64,000 nucleotides of DNA, taken from the NCBI GenBank assembly GCA_028703445.1, contig JAQVMW010000003.1, positions 56,164 through 120,163 of the forward strand, given 5' to 3'. Shown here one piece after another: positions 23,973-30,500 of the stretch (the first letter of the stretch is position 1; the number at the start of each line of letters is the position of its first letter). Made by a program: the position numbers and the translations under genes. The notes below the pieces were generated by a model. The model was not told the DNA's origin, made no database searches, and saw only the letters and a program-made list of their open reading frames with translations. This stretch comes from Candidatus Peribacteraceae bacterium. GTDB taxonomy: Bacteria > Patescibacteriota > Gracilibacteria > Peribacterales > Peribacteraceae.

Positions 23973-24003
23973 CGTCGGTCGCGACCGACGTGGCTCCGCC
24001 ACT
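23965..24003. repeat. Hairpin element duplicating the tRNA-Ser 3' end
   Basis: CTCCGCCAC at the tRNA 3' end is repeated at 23995-24003, after the perfect palindrome ACGTCGGTCGCGACCGACGT. A second copy of the whole element, in the opposite orientation and without a tRNA, lies at 41183-41230. Confidence 0.65.
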
Positions 24004-24015
24004 TTCTTCTTCGAT

Positions 24016-24141
24016 ATGTGGTACTTCTACATTCTACAGAGTACGAAAAATCCGGATTACTTCTACAAAGGATCAACGAATGATTTGGAGAAAAGACTCC
24101 AGCAACACTACGAGAAAGTCTCTCATGATCTTTTAATCTAA
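24016..24141 (+). pseudogene. Truncated GIY-YIG endonuclease-like gene
   Basis: Only 41 residues remain. The N-terminus MWYFYILQSTKNPDYFYKGS followed by TNDLEKRLQQH matches the first half of the UPF0213/URI-type GIY-YIG domain, with the second GIY-YIG tyrosine in YFYKGS. The expected metal-binding glutamate half (40-50 more residues) is missing. The frame ends at a stop after HDLLI. The remnant lies 13 nt after the hairpin element at the tRNA-Ser end, consistent with decay or an insertion event there. It is unlikely to be active. Confidence 0.6.
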
Positions 24142-24219
24142 GGGACGTACAATCTAGAACAGAACCGAACCCAAGTCCCGCTTGTGCGGAGCCCTCCTCC
24201 TCTTCCCCCCCCCATCCTC

Positions 24220-24678
24220 ATGAAACGCCTCACACTTCTCGCTCTCGCCTTCCTGCTCACGGCCTGTTCCCTGTCTTCGTCTACAACAAAGGAACCGACT
24301 CCCGCCGCCGGCGCGGATCGCGACGCACACGGCTGTATCCCCTCGGCCGGGTACACGTGGTGCGAGCCGAAGCAGAAGTGCCTGCGCGCATGGGAAGAGG
24401 CATGTTTCTCATCCGCCTTTGAGGCGATTGCATGGGAATTGGCCCAACGGCACGGAGATACACAGGACAAGATTTCCCTCACCATGGAAAAGCAAACGGA
24501 AACCCATGCGAGAGCCAGCGTTCGTTTCGGTCCCAAGGGCTCACCAGGAGGCATCGTCCTCGCCGCCAACAAAGATAACAGTTGGCGCATCGTGTACGAA
24601 GGGAACGGATCGGTAGATTGTCCCGCACTCAAGGCCGATGCTTTCCCGCAGGAAATGCTCGTTGGGATTTGTGACTGA
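24220..24678 (+). CDS. Lipoprotein with a cysteine-rich domain
   Basis: This 152-residue protein starts at ATG 24220 with a lipoprotein signal peptide. MKRLTLLALAFLLTAC ends in a lipobox cysteine at residue 16. A Cys motif follows: GCIPSAGYTWCEPKQKC, then CLRAWEEAC. It resembles a small domain often seen in exported bacterial proteins. The C-terminal half looks like an alpha-beta domain. The function is unknown. TACAAT lies about 70 nt upstream. An exported protein gene follows 19 nt later, so the two may act together at the cell surface. Confidence 0.78.
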   Translation: MKRLTLLALAFLLTACSLSSSTTKEPTPAAGADRDAHGCIPSAGYTWCEPKQKCLRAWEEACFSSAFEAIAWELAQRHGDTQDKISLTMEKQTETHARASVRFGPKGSPGGIVLAANKDNSWRIVYEGNGSVDCPALKADAFPQEMLVGICD

Positions 24679-24690
24679 GTAGGATAGTAT
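24662..24690 (+). promoter_or_regulatory. Promoter of exported protein gene, leaderless start
   Basis: TTGGGA and TAGTAT are 17 nt apart, and the -10 box ends 7 nt before ATG 24698. It overlaps the end of the preceding gene. Confidence 0.5.
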
Positions 24691-24697
24691 CCTTTCC

Positions 24698-25357
24698 ATG
24701 AAGAGCCTCATCAATCTTCGGGTCACTATCCTCGCAATCATCGTTGTAGGAGTGATCGGCGTCGCCCTGTGGCTCAAGGCCGTTTCCGGTGAAGACTCAT
24801 GGCTCTGCGTGAACGGGGAGTGGATCAAACATGGGAATCCTTCGGCAGCCATGCCGCAAATCCCCTGCACACCAGCCACCATACCCGCATCCAAACGTTC
24901 CGAAACTCCTCCACTCGTACCTGCTGACCAGCCGATGACATCGTTTACGAGTTCTGATTTCGCCTTCTCCTATCCGGATTGGCCCGTGATGAGTAAGAAT
25001 ATGATCCTGGAACCGGAGAGAACCGCAATCGCCGTGAGCAACGCGGGATGTGCGTTGGTGGTGACCGTACGTCAGTTGCCCTCCAATGCGGATTTTCAGG
25101 CCTCCATTGAACAACTCCTGAGTGAGCAGATCGCGCAGGCCAACGTGCGCATCCTCCAGAAGGACATTCTGAAGAAATCGAGTCACGTCGAAGGGGAATT
25201 CACCATCGAGAACCGCTCTATCCATTCGGACCAGTACGGCTACGTCACGAGTAAAAATCAGTTCTACTCCATTGTCTTCGCTTCGGAGAAAGATACGTTT
25301 GACGCAGCCTGCAAACCGGTGATCGCGCCTTTGGTGAAGAGTGTGAAGGTGAAGTGA
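24698..25357 (+). CDS. Membrane-anchored extracytoplasmic protein
   Basis: This 219-residue protein has one N-terminal membrane helix (about residues 8-27). A short motif follows (EDSWLCVNGEWIKHGNPSA) that recurs in many CPR surface proteins. Then come a proline-rich linker and a soluble domain (about 80-219) with a PsbP/lipocalin-like feel (FAFSYPDWPVMSKN, NQFYSIVFASE). No catalytic motif is seen. It probably lies outside the membrane. The function is unknown. Confidence 0.75.
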   Translation: MKSLINLRVTILAIIVVGVIGVALWLKAVSGEDSWLCVNGEWIKHGNPSAAMPQIPCTPATIPASKRSETPPLVPADQPMTSFTSSDFAFSYPDWPVMSKNMILEPERTAIAVSNAGCALVVTVRQLPSNADFQASIEQLLSEQIAQANVRILQKDILKKSSHVEGEFTIENRSIHSDQYGYVTSKNQFYSIVFASEKDTFDAACKPVIAPLVKSVKVK

Positions 25358-25375
25358 GAGGCAAGAGAACCCTCG

Positions 25376-26329
25376 CTACGGCAAAACGTCTGTGCGTTTC
25401 AGTGGTTCTACAAACGGCAAGCTGAGCGCCTTGTAGATATCTTCTTCCTCGCGGGAAGCAATGATTTTTTCTCCTTCAAAGAGCCCGTACTCGTTGAGCT
25501 TCCACCCGCGCTGGATCGCGCGCTTGCGAAGTGCGATGTTGTGCTCCTTCGAACCGGTGAAGTAGAGCAGCGCCGCTCCCCACTGATCGCGTTTGACGAA
25601 GCGAATATCCACGCGGATGCCGGATTGGAGATCGAACGAGAGCTTTTTGTCGCCGTGCGCCACGACATCCCGGACAATCGACAGCTCCGCAATGGCGTCA
25701 CTCACGTTTTTCGCCGACTTGGTGACGACAAGCACATCAATATCGCCCACCGTCTCCTTCTCGCGACGGAACGAACCCGCGACCTCGCATTGTTCGATGC
25801 CCTCAACGCCGCGGATTTTCTTCAGGAGCGCGGCCACGTCATCCTTGACCTCCTCACGCGGGAAACGGCGCACGCGCTCCGACACACGCTTGGCGTTCTC
25901 GAGAATCTTTTGTTGCATCGTCTCGGAGAATCCCGGAAGACCATTGAGCTTGCCTGCTTCCGCTGCTTTCATAAGATCAGCAATTGTCTGAATGCCCAAA
26001 GCCATTTGAAGCTGGCGGGCGCGCTTGGGGCCCAGACCCTCCACTTCCATGAGCGCGGGAGGAATGCCGCCTTGCATGCCGAGGAGCTTATCCAGCGCGG
26101 CGATGCGGCCCGTCTTGAGGTACTCCTGAATCTTCTTCGCGATGCTCTCGCCGATTCCGGGGAGTGCCTCCAATTCCTTCACATCCTTGAAGTCTGAAAC
26201 ATCGCGCGTAAGTTCATCGAGCACCTTGGCCGCGCGGCGGTACGCCGCAGGCTTGAAGGCCACCCCCTGCTCCTCGAGGAGCGCGGCGATCTGCCTGAGT
26301 AATACGGCGATACGCGCGTTGTTCTCCAC
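25376..26329 (-). CDS. polX: DNA polymerase X family protein without PHP domain
   Basis: This 317-residue protein holds the N-terminal 8-kDa domain (FKPAAYRRAAKVLDELTRDV). Helix-hairpin-helix elements follow (ALPGIGESIAKKIQEYLKTG, VEGLGPKRARQLQ). The palm nucleotidyltransferase motif is VAGSFRREKETVGDIDVLV with its metal-binding Asp pair. A third carboxylate lies in GIRVDIRFV, and the thumb contains YFTGSKEHNIALR. Bacterial PolX is normally about 570 residues with a C-terminal PHP nuclease, which is absent here, so the protein resembles a minimal gap-filling polymerase. The start is GTG 26329, 8 nt after TACGCT. Confidence 0.9.
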   Translation of the reverse strand: MENNARIAVLLRQIAALLEEQGVAFKPAAYRRAAKVLDELTRDVSDFKDVKELEALPGIGESIAKKIQEYLKTGRIAALDKLLGMQGGIPPALMEVEGLGPKRARQLQMALGIQTIADLMKAAEAGKLNGLPGFSETMQQKILENAKRVSERVRRFPREEVKDDVAALLKKIRGVEGIEQCEVAGSFRREKETVGDIDVLVVTKSAKNVSDAIAELSIVRDVVAHGDKKLSFDLQSGIRVDIRFVKRDQWGAALLYFTGSKEHNIALRKRAIQRGWKLNEYGLFEGEKIIASREEEDIYKALSLPFVEPLKRTDVLP

Positions 26330-26423
26330 AGAACATCAGCGTACCAAAGAATCCTCATCCGATGAAGAAGGGGAAAGAAATGGCGAGCGCAAGAGTGGTC
26401 TGCCCTCATGAAGTTTTTGAATC

Positions 26424-26455
26424 GGTCCCGGACGTGCATACGCACGCCCGGGACC
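26424..26455. terminator. Long hairpin downstream of zinc-finger gene
   Basis: The arms GGTCCCGG-CGTGC and GCACG-CCGGGACC pair with one mismatch around a four-base loop. It lies about 30 nt after the stop of the minus-strand gene at 26487. No U-tract follows. Confidence 0.5.
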
Positions 26456-26486
26456 TCGCTAGTACGTGAAGCCCTGCGGCCTCACT

Positions 26487-26678
26487 TTAGGCCGAGGCGA
26501 CGCATGCCTCTTCTTCGTGCTGTTCCACCCGGCCGTCCTCGACCAGGCTCTCCGCGCTGTCCGGCGGGGACGAGCTCCCCCGAAGCAGACGGCAGCGATG
26601 GCGTTCCCATTGCCGCCTCTTAGAAAACTTCTGCTTGCATCCCGGACACCTGTGCGGAAAATCCTCGACTCGAGACAT
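26487..26678 (-). CDS. Small protein with a zinc-finger-like N-terminus
   Basis: This 63-residue protein begins MSRVEDFPHRCPGCKQKF and has a Cys-x2-Cys...His-x-Cys pattern (CPGCKQKFSKRRQWERHRC). It looks like a single treble-clef or C2H2-type finger, followed by an acidic tail. A strong Shine-Dalgarno (AGGAGG, complement at 26686-26691) sits 7 nt before the ATG, unlike most genes in the window. The stop codon lies in the loop of a small hairpin (GGCCT/AGGCC). It may be a nucleic-acid-binding regulator. The family is unknown. Confidence 0.62.
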   Translation of the reverse strand: MSRVEDFPHRCPGCKQKFSKRRQWERHRCRLLRGSSSPPDSAESLVEDGRVEQHEEEACVASA

Positions 26679-26936
26679 GCGAATGCCTCCTGTACTGCTC
26701 TCTCACTATGACAAATCCCGAAGGATCTGGGCCTCTTTTTTCATCCATTGCTATTGCCTGGGTTCCAACCCCACAGGCAGCAAGAGACCAAGAGCAGATC
26801 ACTCATACGCGATGCTGATAAAGACCAATGACGAGAAACCTGCTTCTTATTTTAAACGGTGACCGGAAGCGCAGGTGAAGAACCCACGCCTCCGGTCTGT
26901 TCCGCACAGAATGTGCGAGATGAGGCTTAGTTTGGG

Positions 26937-27179
26937 CTAAGCCTCGACAAGTTCATCCACGGAGGCCTCTTCGGTGTCCGCATCGGGTGCATCGGGACGA
27001 AATTCCCGCGTTGGCGTTGCGTGTCCGACGGCGAGATGGCTTCCGGACTCACCTAGATCATCGAGCCAGTACCCTGAATGATCGGGCTCATCCCTGCCCT
27101 CTTCCGCGACACTCTTCCTTGGATGGGGAATGACTCCCCGTCCACCATTCCACCCACCTTGCGGTCCTAGAATGACCAT
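26937..27179 (-). CDS. Unrecognised acidic 80-residue protein
   Basis: The start is ATG 27179 (MVILGPQGGWNGG), preceded by a strong SD (GGAGG) 9 nt upstream and a TACTAT box at 27204-27209. The protein is Gly- and Asp/Glu-rich, with a very acidic C-terminus (DAPDADTEEASVDELVEA) and no membrane segment. A longer frame reading upstream lacks an SD. The stop codon lies inside a perfect 9-bp hairpin (26922-26945, loop TTTGGG). The gene belongs to the island of small SD-led genes. The function is unknown. Confidence 0.58.
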   Translation of the reverse strand: MVILGPQGGWNGGRGVIPHPRKSVAEEGRDEPDHSGYWLDDLGESGSHLAVGHATPTREFRPDAPDADTEEASVDELVEA

Positions 27180-27397
27180 GATCAAAATCCTCCGGGAGAT
27201 CAGATAGTACTTCACCACGCGGATTCCCATCCAATAGGAATCGCTTCTGAGTCCATTTGACGTAGAGAAGCACATTTCTCATCACGTACATCGATGGTGT
27301 GAAGGAACGCTTGTGATCTCTGATCTACCCAGCAAAGAGAATGGAGCTGCCGTCGCGCGGGTTGACGACAGCCCCAGGGAAAAGAGGTTGCTCACGC

Positions 27398-27508
27398 TTA
27401 GCGCGAGCCGGGACGGCGGCGCCTTCTCGGTACCTTGGTTGCACCACCCTTGCATGCACACTTTTGCAGGATGTGCTTACATTTTGAGCACCGTATCTTG
27501 TGGCTCAT
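27398..27508 (-). CDS. 36-residue zinc-ribbon-like microprotein
   Basis: MSHKIRCSKCKHILQKCAC contains two cysteine pairs (CSKC and CAC plus an intervening Cys). It is followed by a basic tail with RRRRR. The small size, Cys pattern and basic tail suggest a zinc-binding nucleic-acid- or ribosome-associated peptide. This is inference. A strong SD (AAAGGAG) sits 5 nt before ATG 27508, and CATAAT lies further upstream. The stop codon TAA forms the loop of a hairpin (GCTCACGC/GCGCGAGC, 27390-27408). Confidence 0.6.
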   Translation of the reverse strand: MSHKIRCSKCKHILQKCACKGGATKVPRRRRRPGSR

Positions 27509-27709
27509 GCAAACTCCTTTCTCCTGCTCTTCCATTATGAGCAGGTCAGAGATCACGATGATAGAAAAGATCAGGCAAGTACCCGCTCTCTTTGGGGAGA
27601 GAAGGGTGCGGTTCATTCGGCTTGGACACTCCTCACGCACGCTTCTCTGCTTTGCGAAGGCAGGGAATAGTCAACGGGCGAAGGACGTACTGCTGTAACA
27701 TGACGCAAC

Positions 27710-27725
27710 GTAATGTAAACATTAC
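27710..27725. promoter_or_regulatory. Operator-like inverted repeat
   Basis: GTAATGT and ACATTAC form 7-bp arms around AA. The site lies between the end of ahcY (27760) and the promoter side of the 36-residue gene. The stretch from 27509 to 27759 holds no gene that I can support. Confidence 0.4.
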
Positions 27726-27759
27726 ATGCCTTCCTGTCAAGAACCCCCTGATTTGGGCG

Positions 27760-29013
27760 TCAGGTGCCTTCTTCCCAGCTACTGAGGTACTTCACCTGCT
27801 CCGGCGTGAGAGTATCGATCGTGAGCCCCATGGCCGTCAGTTGCAGGGCGGCGATCTGCTGATCGATCTCGTCCGGCAGCGTAATCACCTCTTTCGGCAA
27901 TTTTCCTCTGTTCTTCACGAGGTACTCGCACGCCAGCGCCTGCCCGCAGAAACTCAGGCTCATTACTTCGCTCGGGTGCCCCTCGGCGGAGGCCAGATTT
28001 ACCAGCCTGCCCTCGCCCGCAACGTACACAACCCTGCCCGACTTGAGCAGATACTCATCGAGGTAGTGGCGCACGCGCCTTTTTCGCTTGGCCGCTTTCT
28101 CGAGCGCTGCGACATCGATCTCGTGATCGAAGTGCCCGGAGTTCGCCAGCACCGCCCCGTCCTTCATGCGCTCGATGTGCTCCATGCGGATGACATGGAT
28201 ATCGCCCGTGACCGTAATGAAAAGATCGCCGAGGAGAGCGGCTTGCACCATCGGCATGACCTGGAACCCATCCATCGCCGCCTGCAATGCCGGAACCGTC
28301 GCAACTTCGGTGACGATCACCTTTGCTCCCAAGGCACGCGCACGCAGCGACACTCCCTTGCCACAGCTGCCGTAGCCGACCACCACCACCGTCTTCCCCG
28401 CAAAGAGCAGATTCGTGGAACGGAGGATGCCATCCAACGTGGATTGCCCCGTGCCGTAGTAGTTGTCGAAGAGGTGCTTGGTCTTGTTATCATTCACGGC
28501 GATTACCGGCATCTTGAGTGCGCCATCGTGTGCCATGGCACGCAATCGGTTCACGCCCGTCGTCGTTTCTTCACAGCTCCCGATCATTTTCTCAAGAAGG
28601 TGCGGGTGTTCTTTGTGGATGAGCGAAATCAGATCGCATCCGTCATCCACGGTGAGATCGGGCTCGGCCTTGAGCACCGCTTCGAGGAACTTGTAGTAAT
28701 CCTCGTGGCTCTCGCCCTTGTACGCCCACACCAGTACGCCTTCCTCCTCCGCCAGCGCCGCGGCCACGTCATCCTGCGTGCTCAGAGGATTGCATCCGGT
28801 AATGGCGACTTTCGCACCGCCGGCAATGAACGTGCGGACGAGCACGCCGGTCTCTTTGGTGACATGCAGCGCCATGCCGATCGTGAGCCCTTTGAACGGC
28901 TGCGATTTCTTGAATCGCTCACGCACGGTCAGGAGCGCGCCCATGTTGCGCTCGGCGATTTCGAGATTCATGCGCCCCTGCGCAGCGAGGGAGGGATCTT
29001 TGACGTGTGACAT
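27760..29013 (-). CDS. ahcY: Adenosylhomocysteinase
   Basis: This 417-residue NAD-dependent enzyme splits S-adenosylhomocysteine into adenosine and homocysteine. Seen motifs are GMALHVTKETGVLVRTF, EETTTGVNRL, VNDNKTKHLFDNYYGTGQS, the NAD loop VGYGSCGKGVSL and the C-terminal HPSEVMSLSFCGQ. Length is close to that of archaeal-type enzymes and shorter than the bacterial form with its 40-residue insert. ATG 29013 follows an extended -10 (TGCTATGCT) by 6 nt. A longer upstream frame is not family-like. The neighbouring PfkB kinase could remove the adenosine product. Confidence 0.94.
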   Translation of the reverse strand: MSHVKDPSLAAQGRMNLEIAERNMGALLTVRERFKKSQPFKGLTIGMALHVTKETGVLVRTFIAGGAKVAITGCNPLSTQDDVAAALAEEEGVLVWAYKGESHEDYYKFLEAVLKAEPDLTVDDGCDLISLIHKEHPHLLEKMIGSCEETTTGVNRLRAMAHDGALKMPVIAVNDNKTKHLFDNYYGTGQSTLDGILRSTNLLFAGKTVVVVGYGSCGKGVSLRARALGAKVIVTEVATVPALQAAMDGFQVMPMVQAALLGDLFITVTGDIHVIRMEHIERMKDGAVLANSGHFDHEIDVAALEKAAKRKRRVRHYLDEYLLKSGRVVYVAGEGRLVNLASAEGHPSEVMSLSFCGQALACEYLVKNRGKLPKEVITLPDEIDQQIAALQLTAMGLTIDTLTPEQVKYLSSWEEGT

Positions 29014-29019
29014 GTAAGA

Positions 29020-29028
29020 AGCATAGCA
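29020..29028 (-). promoter_or_regulatory. Extended -10 promoter of ahcY
   Basis: On the minus strand TGCTATGCT ends 6 nt before ATG 29013. The same nine bases at the same distance precede the gene at 47153. Confidence 0.65.
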
Positions 29029-29164
29029 GTCAAAAAATGCATTAGGAAGCCCTGTATGCCTATCCCGTGATAACTTGCATATATTATAATAATATGTTAT
29101 TTTAATATCATCTTTCACAGCGTAGGTTTCGGTTCCTCTGGCTCTGGAATGAAAGGACAGATCC

Positions 29165-29476
29165 ATGCAGTTTCTGGCAACGTGCGTGGCGTTCCATCCT
29201 CCGCAAGGGCTCTCCGAACAGGAGACGCTCGTCGGAGTTGTGGAGCGCATGTTGGATTGGAAATTGATCCCGGCAAAAAATGCCATCGGCATGCCGGGGT
29301 CGACGGTGATCATCGATCAAGAAGACAAGGTCGGGATCATGGTGTTCCCGCCGGACAGCAGAGCTGGCCATATCTGTTACTCCGGCGAAGCACGACTGAT
29401 CGATAGCGGAGAAGAGCGCTTCTTCACGATCGACCTCTCCGACGGCTGGAGATGCGAACTCTACCTCCTCCAATGA
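29165..29476 (+). CDS. Unrecognised 103-residue protein
   Basis: No family is recognised. It is soluble and beta-rich (GSTVIIDQEDKVGIMVFPP, AGHICYSGEARLID, FFTIDLSDGWRCELYLLQ), possibly a small barrel. The SD GAAAGGA lies 7 nt before ATG 29165. The upstream stretch 29070-29110 is very AT-rich and contains TATAAT and TTGCAT, so a strong promoter is likely. The gene is divergent from ahcY. A hairpin terminator-like element follows the stop. It belongs to the small-gene island. Confidence 0.68.
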   Translation: MQFLATCVAFHPPQGLSEQETLVGVVERMLDWKLIPAKNAIGMPGSTVIIDQEDKVGIMVFPPDSRAGHICYSGEARLIDSGEERFFTIDLSDGWRCELYLLQ

Positions 29477-29497
29477 CTGTGAGGGAATTCTCATTGC

Positions 29498-29523
29498 CCC
29501 TCGTCCGTTCACGCGGACGAGGG
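29498..29523. terminator. Hairpin downstream of the 103-residue gene
   Basis: CCCTCGTCCG and CGGACGAGGG pair perfectly over 10 bp around TTCACG and are followed by TATTTC. It lies 21 nt after the stop codon at 29476. Confidence 0.6.
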
Positions 29524-29604
29524 TATTTCAATAAGAGAGGTTGCACGCCAGGCTAGCGTCCGTGCAACCCCTGAGAGATCCCTTGTTGGAGCAATGAAGA
29601 GAAA

Positions 29605-29850
29605 TCAGCCACCGGTGCGCGCGATGATGTCCGAGCCGGACCAGAGTCGCCCGAGGGCATCCAGCTCGACGATGTTATTCGGAAGCCCAAGAGCCTCCAC
29701 GAACTTGCGGGGCAGAAAGAGCTTGCGAGGACGCTTGAAGCGACGGATGTGGCGATCCACCCGATCGAGCCAGAGTTGAAGACGCTCCGGCAGCGGAAGG
29801 GGCGGATAGACACGCGACGTCCGTCCTGCGAATACATCGAAGTAGACCAT
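29605..29850 (-). CDS. Unrecognised basic 81-residue protein
   Basis: The start MVYFDVFAGRTSRVYPPLPL is supported by a strong SD (GAAAGGAG) 8 nt before ATG 29850. The middle is basic and amphipathic (RLQLWLDRVDRHIRRFKRPR). The C-terminal part (FVEALGLPNNIVELDALGRL) looks like a small globular domain. No family is recognised. An alternative frame on the same strand (about 29553-29837) lacks an SD. A CACCGGTG palindrome adjoins the stop codon. Confidence 0.6.
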   Translation of the reverse strand: MVYFDVFAGRTSRVYPPLPLPERLQLWLDRVDRHIRRFKRPRKLFLPRKFVEALGLPNNIVELDALGRLWSGSDIIARTGG

Positions 29851-29919
29851 ACGTCACACTCCTTTCGTAAACGTTTGGTGCTCCAACAGGGGGGACTGGG
29901 GACAATAAACGAGATGACC

Positions 29920-29973
29920 TACTCTCCTCTCCCCCCGAACAGGGAGAGAGGGTAGGGTGAGGGGGATAGAACA
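29920..29973. repeat. GC-rich palindromic repeat (CCCTCTCC family)
   Basis: CTCTCCTCTCCCCCCGAA is followed by CAGGGAGAGAGGGTAGGGTG, forming a hairpin of the same type as the elements at 19560 and 56145. It overlaps the first copy of the 82-bp tandem duplication. Confidence 0.65.
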
Positions 29974-30118
29974 CTGAAATTACATTGCACAAACATCACT
30001 CGTGAATCCGCAGACCGCCCTCTTGAGGGGAAGAAAGGGTGAGGGGGATAGAACACTGAAATTACATTGCACAAACATCACTCGTGAATCCGCAGACCGC
30101 CCTCTTGAGGGGAAGAAA
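29955..30118. repeat. Exact 82-bp tandem duplication
   Basis: Bases 29955-30036 and 30037-30118 are identical, each starting GGGTGAGGGGGATAGAACAC and ending GAGGGGAAGAAA. The stretch 29851-30130 holds no supportable gene. The exactness suggests a recent event or an assembly artefact. Confidence 0.9.
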
Positions 30119-30130
30119 TTGTGAATGAAC

Positions 30131-30153
30131 AAAAACGCCTCCGGATGGGAGGC
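30131..30153 (-). terminator. Rho-independent terminator of the 25-residue gene
   Basis: On the minus strand GCCTCC and GGAGGC form a stem around CATCC and are followed by GTTTTTG, a U-tract. It lies about 25 nt after the stop of the microprotein gene. Confidence 0.7.
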
Positions 30154-30177
30154 GCGAGAGCTTCTATGAAAGAATAA

Positions 30178-30255
30178 TCAGCTCAGCGACCCCCGCATCG
30201 TCTTACGGACAATGACGACGTAGAGGACGGCCGCGAACATCGCGATACTGAACAT
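30178..30255 (-). CDS. 25-residue single-helix membrane microprotein
   Basis: MFSIAMFAAVLYVVIVRKTM is a hydrophobic helix, followed by RGSLS at the stop. A purine-rich SD (AGAGGTG) precedes ATG 30255, and a good terminator with a U-tract follows, so a short discrete transcript is likely. The upstream sequence contains the dyad ACTGTAACAAACAGT (30283-30297), a possible operator. Proteins of this kind often regulate membrane complexes, but no partner can be named. Confidence 0.5.
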   Translation of the reverse strand: MFSIAMFAAVLYVVIVRKTMRGSLS

Positions 30256-30312
30256 GACACCTCTTCAAACGGAACGGCTTACTGTTTGTTACAGTCTTGA
30301 AGCCACAAAGTT

Positions 30313-30460
30313 GCCTCACCCCCCAACCCCCTCTCCCCACCACACCGACGCCAACGGGAGAGGGGGCGCACTCTTTCTGTTTTTGGGCTTTTTCAGAGCG
30401 ACGAACGTGTGCCCCCTCTCCATGAAGGAATCGTGGCAGGTTTGGAGAGGGGGATAGGGA
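30313..30460. repeat. Pair of GC-rich palindromic repeats
   Basis: CCCCTCTCCCCACC with GGGAGAGGGGGCGC, and GCCCCCTCTCCATG with TGGAGAGGGGGATAGGG, form two adjacent hairpins. They fill the gap between the microprotein gene and the kinase gene. No other feature is seen between 30256 and 30500. Confidence 0.65.
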
Positions 30461-30500
30461 GTGAGGCAGAAACAAAAAACACCACACCAATCACTTTCCC

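Noticed and set aside
29014..29164. SAH or SAM riboswitch upstream of ahcY
   Set aside because: The -10 box lies 6 nt from the start codon, leaving no room for a leader RNA, and no conserved aptamer motif was seen.
29920..30460. CRISPR array
   Set aside because: Repeats are palindromic or tandem without regular unique spacers, and no cas gene is present.
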